Shown: piece after piece, positions 41,366 to 49,762 of the stretch
Numbering within the stretch: the stretch's first letter is position 1
How the letters are laid out: each line of letters opens with the position of its first letter
From: Mesorhizobium kowhaii
GTDB taxonomy: Bacteria; Pseudomonadota; Alphaproteobacteria; Rhizobiales; Rhizobiaceae
Direction of reading: 5' to 3'
Length of the DNA: 64,000 bases
Assembly: GCF_003253745.1 (NCBI RefSeq)
Contig: NZ_MZXV01000013.1
Location: forward strand, 620,001-684,000
The notes under the pieces: model-generated
Databases searched by the model: none
Told to the model about the DNA's origin: nothing
Seen by the model: only the letters and a program-made list of their open reading frames with translations
Translations under genes and position numbers: made by a program

Positions 41366-41695
41366 GTGCGCGTTACCAACAAACTTTCCTAGAAAACAAA
41401 TCAAGTTGATTTAATTATACGCAATGGTAGCTACCACTTCTAGCCGGTTTCGCGACGAGAGCGCCATCGTGCCACGCGCGGATCAGTATTATTTGATGCG
41501 ATCAGCGTCGCCGGCCAACGCCGAGCAACATGGCGGCGAAGGGCGCTGGCACAACCACCTCGATCTGGACGATGCGGGTCCTTTTCAGCGTCGGCTTCTC
41601 CCTCCGTAAAGCATCGATCCGCCGCGATGGCCGAGAGGCTGCAGCCAGGGCGAACGGCTTTGCAATCCATCCGCCATTTCCATATATCGCTTGGC
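41366..41695. other. intergenic region with divergent promoters
   Basis: 330 bases between the ROK gene and the second monooxygenase gene. Besides the operator at 41398-41412 it holds a short GTAGCTAC palindrome near 41429 and AT-rich patches suited to promoters. No gene is convincing. A minus-strand reading frame ending in VVVPAPFAAMLLGVGRRR near 41512 is probably chance. Confidence 0.5.
41398..41412. promoter_or_regulatory. ROK-repressor operator upstream of the rok gene
   Basis: AAATCAA-G-TTGATTT, a perfect palindrome around the central base, 33 bases upstream of the ROK start. It matches the site at 31857-31873 in 14 of 15 core positions (only the centre differs). Implies autoregulation. 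Confidence 0.8.
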
Positions 41696-42718
41696 ATGAA
41701 GAAAATCGGTTTCCTGTCATTCGGGCACTGGACGCCCTCATCGCAATCACAGACGCGGTCGGCATCGGACGCGTTGCTGCAGTCCATCGACCTCGCCGTC
41801 GCCGCTGAGCAACTGGGCGCGGACGGCGCCTATTTCCGTGTCCATCATTTCGCTCGCCAGCTCGCTTCGCCGTTCCCGCTGCTGGCGGCTGTGGGCGCCA
41901 AGACCAGCCGCATCGAGATCGGCACAGCGGTCATCGATATGCGCTACGAGAATCCGCTCTACATGGCCGAGGACGCCGGTGCTGCCGACATCATCGCCGG
42001 CGGCCGCTTGCAGCTCGGCATCAGCCGTGGCTCGCCCGAGCAGGTGATCGACGGCTGGCGCTATTTCGGCTACGCCCCGCCGGAAGGGCAGAGCGACACC
42101 GACATGGCGCGGCATCACGCCGAGGTCTTCCTCGATACGCTGCGGGGCGAGGGGTTCGCCCAGCCCAATCCGCGGCCGATGTTTCCCAACCCGCCCGGCC
42201 TGCTGCGGCTCGAACCGCATTCGGAGGGCCTGCGCGAGCGGATCTGGTGGGGTGCGGCCACCAACGCCACTTCGGAATGGGCGGCGAAACTGGGCATGAA
42301 CCTGCAGAGCTCGACGCTCAAATTCGACGAGAGCGGCAAGCCGTTCCACGTCCAACAGGCCGAGCAGATCCGCATCTATCGTGAGGCCTGGAAAGCGGCC
42401 GGGCACAAACGCGGGTCGCGCGTCTCTGTCAGCCGCAGTATCTTCGCACTGGTCGACGATCGCGACCGGGCCTATTTCGGGCGCGGCAACCAGAGCAGCG
42501 ACCAGATCGGCTTCATCGAGGAAAATACCAGGGCGATCTTCGGGCGCAGCTATGCGGCCGAGCCGGATGTGCTCATCAAGGAATTGGCGCAGGATGAAGC
42601 GATCGCCGAGGCAGACACGCTGCTGCTCACCGTGCCCAACCAGCTCGGCGTCGACTACAACGCCCATGTCATCGAAGCGATCCTGACCCATGTCGCTCCG
42701 GCCCTGGGCTGGCGCTGA
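41696..42718 (+). CDS. LLM-class flavin-dependent oxidoreductase
   Basis: 340 residues of the bacterial luciferase-like fold: MKKIGFLSFGHW at the N-terminus, then ADGAYFRVHHFARQLASPFPLL, IEIGTAVIDMRYENPLYMAEDA and GRLQLGISRGSPE, which line the flavin pocket. It differs from the NtaA/DszA type at 25866 and is closer to alkanal-monooxygenase-like proteins. The start at 41696 gives the conserved N-terminus. It is 40 bases before the ThuA-like gene, in a three-gene unit with an aldehyde dehydrogenase, so the product may be an aldehyde oxidised further. Confidence 0.88.
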   Translation: MKKIGFLSFGHWTPSSQSQTRSASDALLQSIDLAVAAEQLGADGAYFRVHHFARQLASPFPLLAAVGAKTSRIEIGTAVIDMRYENPLYMAEDAGAADIIAGGRLQLGISRGSPEQVIDGWRYFGYAPPEGQSDTDMARHHAEVFLDTLRGEGFAQPNPRPMFPNPPGLLRLEPHSEGLRERIWWGAATNATSEWAAKLGMNLQSSTLKFDESGKPFHVQQAEQIRIYREAWKAAGHKRGSRVSVSRSIFALVDDRDRAYFGRGNQSSDQIGFIEENTRAIFGRSYAAEPDVLIKELAQDEAIAEADTLLLTVPNQLGVDYNAHVIEAILTHVAPALGWR

Positions 42719-42758
42719 ACTCGGATCGATCAGGGCGGATAGTGCAGGGAGAGACAAG

Positions 42759-43403
42759 ATGCCGAAGAAAGCCCTGATTGCCTGGGGCGGCTGGCCGGGA
42801 CATACGCCGGAGCAGAGCGCGAAGGTCGTGCGCAGCCTGCTTGAACGCAACGGTTTCGACGTCACGCTCGGCGAGGGCACAGTGATGTTCGCCGATCCGA
42901 AGCTCGCTTCCTTCGATCTCATCGTGCCCGTGATCACCATGTCGACGATCGAAAAGGCCGAACTTCAGAATCTGGTTCTCGCGGTTCGCCAGGGCAGCGG
43001 GCTTGGCGGCTTTCACGGCACGATGTGCGACAGCTTCCGCAGCGAAACCGATTATCAGTTCATGACGGGCGGCCAATGGGTCGCGCATCCCGGCGACATC
43101 ATCGACTACACGGTCGCCGTCACCAGGCCGGATGATCCGATCACAAGCGGCGTCAGTGATTTCGCCTATCGATCGGAGCAGTACTATATGCATGTCGATC
43201 CGGGCAACGAGGTGCTGGCCACGACCACCTTCACCGACGCCCATTTCCCAGGGATAGGCGGAGTTGTCATGCCGGTGGTCTGGAAGCGTCGCTATGGGGC
43301 CGGAAAGGTCTTCTATAGCGCGCTGGGACACAATGCCGACGAGTTCGCGGTCCCGGAAATGGCCTTGATCGTCGAGCGCGGCCTTGTCTGGGCCGCCCGC
43401 TAG
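42759..43403 (+). CDS. ThuA-like domain protein
   Basis: 214 residues of the ThuA/class I glutamine-amidotransferase-like fold: KKALIAWGGWPGHTPEQ at the start, LVLAVRQGSGLGGFHGTMCDSF in the middle, and PVVWKRRYGAGKVFYSALGH near the end. The AGGGAGA site precedes ATG 42759. ThuA in Sinorhizobium is linked to trehalose use and the family to sugar catabolism with Gfo/Idh/MocA enzymes; one such dehydrogenase is encoded at 47722. The precise reaction is unknown. Confidence 0.85.
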   Translation: MPKKALIAWGGWPGHTPEQSAKVVRSLLERNGFDVTLGEGTVMFADPKLASFDLIVPVITMSTIEKAELQNLVLAVRQGSGLGGFHGTMCDSFRSETDYQFMTGGQWVAHPGDIIDYTVAVTRPDDPITSGVSDFAYRSEQYYMHVDPGNEVLATTTFTDAHFPGIGGVVMPVVWKRRYGAGKVFYSALGHNADEFAVPEMALIVERGLVWAAR

Positions 43404-43433
43404 GTAGGAGCTCGCGGAAATGAGGACGGCGCC

Positions 43434-44927
43434 ATGACGGCATCGGTGAGAGACTTGGCCCTTCACACGCCCATCGATGGTCGGCACCGCAAGATGCTGA
43501 TCGATGGCGCCTGGTGCGACGCGCTCAGCGACCGCACTTTCGAGACGCGCAACCCCGCCACCGGCGCCGTGATCGGCACCGTGCCGCTCTCCGATTCCAG
43601 CGATATTGACCTCGCGGTGGCGGCCGCCCGGCGCGCCTTCGACGGACCGTGGAGCCGGTTCAAACCCTATGAGCGCCAAGTGCTGCTGCTCAAGATCGCA
43701 GACCTGATGGAGCGCCGCTGGGAGGAGATCGCGCTTTCCGACACGACAGATATGGGCATGCCCATCGTGCGCACGCTGGCCAACAGGAACCGGGTGCTCG
43801 GCATGCTGCGCTTCTATGCCGGCATGGCGACGTCGATCCATGGCCACACGATCGGCAATTCGCTGCCGGGCGACATCGTCTCCTACACGCGCAAGGAACC
43901 GGTCGGCGTGGTCGGCGCCATCATTCCCTGGAACGCGCCGACAGCCGCATCGATCTGGAAGATCGGCCCGGCGCTGGCGGCCGGCTGCACCATCGTGTTG
44001 AAGCCGTCCGAGGAAGCGCCGCTGACGCCGCTTTTGATCGGCGCGCTGATGATGGAAGCTGGCGTGCCTCCCGGCGTCGTCAACATCGTCACCGGCACCG
44101 GCACGGAAGCCGGCGCGCCGCTCGCCGCCCATATGGACGTCGACAAGATTGTGTTCACCGGCTCGACGGCGACCGGCCAGAGCATCCTGCGCGCCTCGGC
44201 CGGCAACATGAAGCGCGTCTCGCTGGAGCTCGGCGGCAAGTCGCCGGTCATCGTCTGCGCCGACGCCGATCTCGAGCGCGCCGTGCCGATAGCGGCGATG
44301 TCGGTGTTTGCCAATTCCGGCCAGATCTGCATCGCCGGCTCGCGGCTGTTCGTCGAGCGGCCGATCTACGAGGAATTCGTCGAGCGGGTCTCGGCCTATG
44401 CGGCAAAGCTCAGGATCGGCGACGGCGCCGACCCCGAAACCGAGATCGGGCCGCTGATTTCGCCCAAGCAGCTCGAACGCGTCACCGGCTTCATCGAGGA
44501 CGGCACCAGGCAAGGCGCGAAGCTGGTCACCGGCGGCAACCGCATCACCGAAGGCGGGCTCGGTGCGGGCAACTTCATCGCGCCCAGCGTGTTCTCCGGC
44601 GTGACCGACGATATGCGTATCGCCCGGGAAGAGATTTTCGGCCCGGTGATTTCGGCGCTGCCGTTCGACACGCTGGACGAAGTGGTGCGGCGCGGCAACG
44701 ACACGCCCTATGGGCTGGGTGCCGGCGTGTTCACCCGCGACGTCGGCAAGGCGCACCAGCTGGCAAACCGCCTGCGCGCCGGCTCCGTCTGGGTCAACAC
44801 CTATCACGCCATCGACCCGGCGGTGCCCTTCGGCGGCTACAAGATGAGCGGCTACGGCCGCGAGGGCGGCGCCGAACATCTCGACGAATACCTCAACACC
44901 AAGGGTGTCTGGATCAGGACTGATTGA
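43434..44927 (+). CDS. NAD(P)-dependent aldehyde dehydrogenase
   Basis: 497 residues, the standard length. Catalytic residues: Glu265 in LELGGKSP and nucleophile Cys299 in SGQICIAGSR. Cofactor loop FTGSTATGQSIL and the IPWNAP segment are present, as is the GPVISALPF closing region with PYGLGAGVFTRD. Third gene of the unit after the monooxygenase and ThuA-like genes (30-base gap). Oxidises an aldehyde to an acid; the substrate is unknown. Its stop lies directly against a palindromic element. Confidence 0.93.
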   Translation: MTASVRDLALHTPIDGRHRKMLIDGAWCDALSDRTFETRNPATGAVIGTVPLSDSSDIDLAVAAARRAFDGPWSRFKPYERQVLLLKIADLMERRWEEIALSDTTDMGMPIVRTLANRNRVLGMLRFYAGMATSIHGHTIGNSLPGDIVSYTRKEPVGVVGAIIPWNAPTAASIWKIGPALAAGCTIVLKPSEEAPLTPLLIGALMMEAGVPPGVVNIVTGTGTEAGAPLAAHMDVDKIVFTGSTATGQSILRASAGNMKRVSLELGGKSPVIVCADADLERAVPIAAMSVFANSGQICIAGSRLFVERPIYEEFVERVSAYAAKLRIGDGADPETEIGPLISPKQLERVTGFIEDGTRQGAKLVTGGNRITEGGLGAGNFIAPSVFSGVTDDMRIAREEIFGPVISALPFDTLDEVVRRGNDTPYGLGAGVFTRDVGKAHQLANRLRAGSVWVNTYHAIDPAVPFGGYKMSGYGREGGAEHLDEYLNTKGVWIRTD

Positions 44928-45070
44928 GAGACCGTTTGGAAACTCTACTCCTGCGGCCATCTGGCGGCGTTTTCTGCGCTTCCGGTGCTCACGTACTCAA
45001 ATGTACGCTCCGCTCCGGTTCTCGAAAACACCACCATATGGCTCGCAGGAGCGAGTTTCGAAACGGTCTC
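44928..45070. repeat. structured palindromic element, copy 2 (between convergent genes)
   Basis: 143 bases, from the base after the aldehyde dehydrogenase stop to 29 bases before the amidase stop. Outer arms GAGACCGTTTGGAAACTC and GAGTTTCGAAACGGTCTC pair; compared with copy 1 a T:A pair has become C:G. The inner stem has GTAC/GTAC where copy 1 has GGAC/GTCC. Both changes preserve pairing. Confidence 0.85.
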
Positions 45071-45099
45071 TGAACGCCGCGTGATCTGCAAGGCGATGT

Positions 45100-47118
45100 T
45101 CAGCCGATGCCGCCGGTGACCGCATAGGCGCCGGCGGTGCGGCCATCCTCCAGCCGCACCACCGCTGTCACGATCGAGCCATACGAGCCACGCCAGACGC
45201 TGTGGAGCCGCTGATGCTCGGCGGCCGGGACCAGAGCATGTCCGGTGAAGCGGGCGCCGCTTTGCTGCAGGGCGACGGCCTCTCCGTTGACGTGCACTCG
45301 GACGCTGGCTGTCACGATTGACTCGACGGGCAGGTCGAGCGTGATGGCGATCTCGTGCTGATCGCCCGAAGGTCGCGTCTCGGCGGCAAGCGTAATGGTG
45401 AGCGGCGCCTTACCGTCGAGGGCTTGGCCGGAGCGCCTTGAAAAGACATCGTCGGCCAGTTCAGGCGTGCGCGGTGGGCGGCTGCGGCGTTGAGTGGAGC
45501 GCTCGAAGTCGCCGGCCATGCGCAAGAGCCTGTCGTCATCATAGGCCTTGCCAGCGAAGGTGAGGCCAACCGGCATGCCGATGTCGGCCATCGTTCCCAT
45601 CGGCACGGTGACGGTCGGAATGCCGAAATGGCGCCACACCAGATTGCCGTTGGCGACCCAGGTGCCGTTGCGCCAGGCAAGCGCGGCCGACGCCTCGTTG
45701 ATGTCGGCGTCGGCAGGCCCGACATCGGCGGCGGCCGGCAGCACCACGGCGTCAATGCACTGTGCGTCCAGCCAGTCCTCGAAATCGATCCGCCGTGTCG
45801 CCTCCAGCCCCTTCAGACCGTCCTCAAGCGTCGGAATGTCCACTACGGGCGTGACGCCCGATCTTGCCCGCTCGACATATTCCGAAAGGTCGAAGCCGCC
45901 CTCATAGCGGTCGGGCAGCGTGCCCGGCGGTTGCGGAAAGATCTTTGGGCCATCGACCGAGACGAGATCGGGCAGTGCCGGGTCGGAATTGGCGCGCAGG
46001 AAATCGTCCCAGCCCCAGATGCAGAGGTCCCAGATTTCGCGGTCGGCGAATTCTTCCGGCACCAGCCCGCGCTCGACCATGCTGCGCGCGCCGGGCCGGT
46101 CGTGCTCGTAATTTGAGACGACGGGAAAATCGACCTCCACCACCTCGGCGCCTAGCCGCGTGAGATCCGCCGCCGCCTGATCCCACAGGGCAAGCACCGA
46201 GGCGCGGGTCTCGATCGGCTGATTCGCCCCGCTGTCACGGCCGATATACATGCGGGGCACGCCGAGCCGCATGCCCTTTAGCGACCCCGCAAGCGTGAGG
46301 TCCGTGTAACGCGATGGCCGCACATCGGAGCTCTTCGGCAGTTCGACCCAGGACTGCGCGCGCCAGAAATCGCCTCGTGTCTCGGGATCGTCGGCGACTA
46401 TGATTTCGAGCAGTTCGAGCATGTCGAGCACGCTGCGCGTGTGCGGCACCACGACATCCATGGTCGGCACCAGCGGCCAGTTGCCGCGCACCGAAATGAC
46501 GCCGCGCGACGGCGTGTAGGCGACCAGCGCGTTGTTGCTGGCCGGCGCCCGGCCGGACGACCAGGTCTCCTCGCCGAGCCCGAAGGCGCAGAAGCTGGCT
46601 GATGTCGCCGTGCCGGAGCCGTTGGATGAGCCTGACGCGAAGGCGGCGGTCAGATAGTCGGCATTGTAAGGACTTTCGGCGCGGCCGTAGACGCCGCGCT
46701 GCATGCCGCCATTGGCCATCGGCGGCATGTTGGTGAGACCGATCAGCACCGCGCCGCCGGCGCGCAGCCGGGCGATGGTGAAGGCGTCCTCATTGGCGAC
46801 GAGATGCTCGAAGGCCGGCGAGCCGGCGGCCACCGTCAGGCCGGCGACCTTGTAGCTGTCCTTGGCGGTGTAGGGGATGCCGTCGAGCGGTCCGAGCACG
46901 GCGCCGTTGCGGCGGCGCTGGTCGGAGGCGGTGGCCTCCTCGAACATGTCAGGATTGAGCACCGGGACGGCGTTGAGGCTGATGCCGTGGCGGTCGAAAT
47001 GCGCGATGCGCCTGAGATATGCCCCGACCAGTTCGACGCTGGTGACAGTGCCGTCATCGAGCGCGCGGCGCAATTGCTCGATCGTCGCTTCGACTAGATA
47101 AAGGCTGGCATCGATCAT
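45100..47118 (-). CDS. amidase-signature hydrolase with C-terminal beta extension
   Basis: 672 residues as read. The amidase triad is in place: Lys86 (IPYTAKDSYK), cis-Ser near 164-165 (ASGSSNGSG) and nucleophile Ser188 in ETWSSGRAPA, where most relatives have DTGGSIR. The usual amidase core ends near residue 560 (GLTFAGKAYDDDRLLRMAGDFE). About 105 further residues rich in beta-strand pattern (LTITLAAETR, EIAITLDLPVE, VRVHVNG, SIVTAVVRLED) look like an added Ig-like domain. The ATG at 47118 begins the conserved region. Minus-strand single gene convergent with the aldehyde dehydrogenase. Confidence 0.85.
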   Translation of the reverse strand: MIDASLYLVEATIEQLRRALDDGTVTSVELVGAYLRRIAHFDRHGISLNAVPVLNPDMFEEATASDQRRRNGAVLGPLDGIPYTAKDSYKVAGLTVAAGSPAFEHLVANEDAFTIARLRAGGAVLIGLTNMPPMANGGMQRGVYGRAESPYNADYLTAAFASGSSNGSGTATSASFCAFGLGEETWSSGRAPASNNALVAYTPSRGVISVRGNWPLVPTMDVVVPHTRSVLDMLELLEIIVADDPETRGDFWRAQSWVELPKSSDVRPSRYTDLTLAGSLKGMRLGVPRMYIGRDSGANQPIETRASVLALWDQAAADLTRLGAEVVEVDFPVVSNYEHDRPGARSMVERGLVPEEFADREIWDLCIWGWDDFLRANSDPALPDLVSVDGPKIFPQPPGTLPDRYEGGFDLSEYVERARSGVTPVVDIPTLEDGLKGLEATRRIDFEDWLDAQCIDAVVLPAAADVGPADADINEASAALAWRNGTWVANGNLVWRHFGIPTVTVPMGTMADIGMPVGLTFAGKAYDDDRLLRMAGDFERSTQRRSRPPRTPELADDVFSRRSGQALDGKAPLTITLAAETRPSGDQHEIAITLDLPVESIVTASVRVHVNGEAVALQQSGARFTGHALVPAAEHQRLHSVWRGSYGSIVTAVVRLEDGRTAGAYAVTGGIG

Positions 47119-47316
47119 CGCTGGTTCCAAGGCTGTCGTTGCAATCCCATGGATGAGCGAGGCCGCCGGCTTCGGCAAGAGCCAATCAGCGGCACTTGGC
47201 ATTCCTGCGGCATCGCGTCAGGCTGGGCTCAAGAAACCGCGCCCGTTTGGGAACCTTTGTCCGGCTGGCGATTTTGGATGTATGGTGTGATTCCGAATGG
47301 CCAGGAGGTGTTGCCG

Positions 47317-47592
47317 ATGACCACGAAATGCCTTGCGATCTTGGCTCTCGCTTTCGCAACGGGCAGCAGCCTTTGCGCTTCGGCGTTCGCTGGCGACCGG
47401 CATCACCACCACCAGGCCCAGTCCGAACGCTACGTTCCCGCCGATGACGATCTCATCAATTTCCTGTTCGGCGGCCCGCGTTACTATGATCAGCAGCTCT
47501 TCACCACGGCGGCCGGAGCGTGCTCCTACCATCGCGTTGGGCCCGACGCGAATGCGTTGAACAAGATCAACGATCACCATTGCGGGAAGTAG
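47317..47592 (+). CDS. small secreted His-rich protein
   Basis: 91 residues. A Sec signal (CLAILALAFATGSSLCASAFAG) is followed by a His run (DRHHHHQAQ), YVPADDDLINFLFGGPRYYDQQ and a C-terminal pair of Cys (ACSYHRVG and DHHCGK) that could form a disulfide. AGGAGG stands nine bases before ATG 47317. Unrelated in orientation to its neighbours. The His clusters suggest metal binding, but I recognise no family. Confidence 0.65.
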   Translation: MTTKCLAILALAFATGSSLCASAFAGDRHHHHQAQSERYVPADDDLINFLFGGPRYYDQQLFTTAAGACSYHRVGPDANALNKINDHHCGK

Positions 47593-47723
47593 AAACTCTA
47601 CTCTGGCTGATATCTGATGGCGTTTTCTGCGCTTCCGGTGCTCACGGACCCAAATGTCCGCTGCGCTACGGTTCTCGAAACCGCCATCATATGACTCACC
47701 AGCGCGAGTTTCGAAACAGGCTC
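47592..47723. repeat. structured palindromic element, copy 3 (between convergent genes)
   Basis: Starts at the last base of the small secreted gene's stop and overlaps the stop of the convergent dehydrogenase gene. It has the same core as copy 1 (GGACCCAAATGTCC inner stem-loop) but lacks the outermost GAGACCGTTTG of the left arm, so the arms pair only from GAAACTC / GAGTTTC inward. Confidence 0.8.
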
Positions 47724-48807
47724 AGCGCTGGCCGCTCTCCTTCATCCGCTTGATGATCTCGGCCATCAGCGCCAGGTCGCGGCGTGAATCGGCGAGGTCG
47801 GTCAGCGGCCTGGTGCCTTCGCTGATATGGCGGTGGAAAATCTCCAACTCGTTGGAGAAAGCGTCGCCATAGAGCGGGCCGAAGGTTCTCGTCACCGGGC
47901 CGAGCGGGCCGGCGTCGGTCACCTCCAGCCGGGTCGGCAGGCTGCGGATATAGGGTGTGTCGTAGATGATGCGCACCCGCCTAGCGTTGGAGCGCACCTC
48001 GATCATGGCGTCGAACAGGCCAAGATCGTCGACCACCGCGTCATACAGACACGCGAAATGGCCGTAGTCGAAGGTGACGCTGGTGTTGGCGCCGCCATTG
48101 GTGCGGTGGGCGGCGAGCACGCGCGCCGGCTCGCCAAGCAGCCCGCGCATTGCCGAAATGTGGTGCGAGGACAGCGCGGTCAGCCCGCGATAGGCGCGCA
48201 CCAGGTCAGCAGGCGCGTCGGCGCCGACGACTTCGCGGATCAGTGCATCGCGTTCCTTGGCGCCACGCGAAAGCAGGGCGGGGTTGATGTCTTGGGGGTA
48301 TAGGACGTTCTGGCTCTTCTTGAGGAAATGCCGGCCTTCCGAGATCAGGTCGAAGATGCGGACATGGGTGATATCGGCGAAGGCGGGCAGTTCATCCCTG
48401 GCCGCCAGGTAGGCCGGGGCGTAGCGGCGCATGTAGCCGACGAAAAGCGTCTTCTCGTAACCTGGCATCAGCGTCAGCAAGTCGTCGATCTCGCGTACTG
48501 TCAGACAGGCGGGTTTTTCCAAGAGGATGTGCTTGTTGGCTTCCATCGCAGCGCGCACGAAGCGGCTGTGGGTGTCGTCGGACGACAGCACGAAGACCGC
48601 GTCGATGTCGGGTGAAGCGATCAGCGCCTCGGCCGTCTCGAAGGCTTTTGCCGTTGGATATTGCCATGTGCACAGCGTCACCAGGCTCGGCGAAACATCA
48701 TACACGCCCGCGATCACCCAGCGGTCGCGCTGATCGCTCAGCACCGGCAGATGGATCGACTGCGCGACCTCTCCAAGACCGACAAGCCCGACACGGATCA
48801 CCGCCAC
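47722..48807 (-). CDS. Gfo/Idh/MocA-family oxidoreductase
   Basis: 361 residues. N-terminal Rossmann fold with VGLVGLGEVAQSIHLP and the family's EKPACLTVREIDDLL (catalytic Lys in the EKP motif, near residue 99). The C-terminal dimerisation domain follows (SSHHISAMRGLLGEP). It lies upstream in sense of nothing else on its strand within 190 bases except the sugar importer ahead of it, with which it is probably co-functional: NAD(P)-dependent oxidation of an imported sugar, inositol or derivative. Confidence 0.9.
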   Translation of the reverse strand: MAVIRVGLVGLGEVAQSIHLPVLSDQRDRWVIAGVYDVSPSLVTLCTWQYPTAKAFETAEALIASPDIDAVFVLSSDDTHSRFVRAAMEANKHILLEKPACLTVREIDDLLTLMPGYEKTLFVGYMRRYAPAYLAARDELPAFADITHVRIFDLISEGRHFLKKSQNVLYPQDINPALLSRGAKERDALIREVVGADAPADLVRAYRGLTALSSHHISAMRGLLGEPARVLAAHRTNGGANTSVTFDYGHFACLYDAVVDDLGLFDAMIEVRSNARRVRIIYDTPYIRSLPTRLEVTDAGPLGPVTRTFGPLYGDAFSNELEIFHRHISEGTRPLTDLADSRRDLALMAEIIKRMKESGQR

Positions 48808-48836
48808 GGCATACTCCTTCTCAACGCGATTGCTTT

Positions 48837-48980
48837 AAGGTGTGTTGATATTCAGGTGATGCCGGCCTGCGAACGGCAGTTTTCTGCGCTTCCGGTGCTC
48901 ACGTACTTTAAGTACGCTCCGCTCCGGTTCTCGAAAACCGCCATTCTCGGCTCGGCCTGACCTGAATCCCAACACACCTT
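48837..48980. repeat. structured palindromic element, copy 4 (between codirectional genes)
   Basis: 144 bases with perfect outer arms AAGGTGTGTTG (48837-48847) and CAACACACCTT (48970-48980), which differ wholly from the arms of copies 1-3. The core CTGCGCTTCCGGTGCTCACG, inner stem GTAC/GTAC and CGCTCCGGTTCTCGAAAAC is the same. It lies between the sugar-importer ATPase stop and the dehydrogenase start, both on the minus strand, so it may end or attenuate the importer transcript. Confidence 0.85.
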
Positions 48981-48997
48981 GGCCAACTTGTTTGTCT

Positions 48998-49762
48998 TCA
49001 CACAGCGCCGGTGACCAGCGCGACGAGTTCGTTGCCTGATGTTTCCGACGCACGCACGGTCGCCACCATCTTTCCCGCCCGCATCACCCAGATCTGGTCG
49101 GACAGGCGGCGGACCTGATCTAAATTGTGGCTGACCAGGATGACGCTGACGGACTGCTCGCGCAGGCGCCGGATCAGCGCTTCGACATTGGCCGTCTCCT
49201 GCACGCCAAGTGCGGCTGTCGGTTCGTCCATCACCACCAGCTTGGCGCCGGAGCCGACGGCGCGGCAGATCGAGATCGCCTGCCGCTGGCCGCCCGACAG
49301 GCGCCGCACCCGCTGGTTGATCGACGGCACATTGATCGACAGCCGCGACAGCATGGAGCGGGCCTCGCGTTTCATCGCCTTGCGGTCGAGGAAGGCGAAA
49401 GGGCCGACGCGGCGCACGATCTCGCGGTTGAGGAACAGGTTCTGCGCGACCGTCAGCTCGTCGATCAGCGCCAGGTTCTGGTGCACGGTTTCGATGCCGG
49501 CCTTGCGCGCCTCGTCGGGATTGGCGAAGGGCCGCGCCCGGCCGTCGAAGAACAGGTTGCCGGCGTCCGGCTGATGCACGCCGACCAGGCTGCGGATCAG
49601 CGTCGACTTGCCGGCACCATTGTCGCCGATGACGGCTGTGACCTCGCCGCGGCGGGCCTGGAAGGCAACGTCGGTGAAGGCGCGGATGCCGCCGAAATGC
49701 TTGCTCAGCCCTTCGCAGGCGATGATCGCGTCGGAAGCGGGGATGTGATTGGCAGCACTCAT
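48998..49762 (-). CDS. sugar ABC transporter ATPase (ribose-type, single domain)
   Basis: 254 residues, one ATPase domain where RbsA has two: Walker A GDNGAGKST, Q-loop TVHQNLALIDELTV, signature RLSGGQRQA, Walker B LVVMDEPTAALG and switch His in LVSHNLDQ. The start overlaps the permease stop by four bases. Single-domain versions occur in CUT2 importers such as FrcA. Partner of the permease and binding protein that precede it in the operon. Confidence 0.92.
   Translation of the reverse strand: MSAANHIPASDAIIACEGLSKHFGGIRAFTDVAFQARRGEVTAVIGDNGAGKSTLIRSLVGVHQPDAGNLFFDGRARPFANPDEARKAGIETVHQNLALIDELTVAQNLFLNREIVRRVGPFAFLDRKAMKREARSMLSRLSINVPSINQRVRRLSGGQRQAISICRAVGSGAKLVVMDEPTAALGVQETANVEALIRRLREQSVSVILVSHNLDQVRRLSDQIWVMRAGKMVATVRASETSGNELVALVTGAV

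Noticed and set aside
41502..41600. Minus-strand frame ending VVVPAPFAAMLLGVGRRR, like a short PEP-CTERM-type sorting tail
   Set aside because: The hydrophobic part is too short, the preceding residues form no domain and it lies across a promoter region.
42669..44960. 763-codon open frame antisense to the ThuA and aldehyde dehydrogenase genes
   Set aside because: Spans two well-supported genes and has no conserved motif.
40001..48980. Treating the four palindromic elements as a CRISPR-like array
   Set aside because: Copies are kilobases apart, longer than 130 bases, self-complementary throughout and separated by genes.
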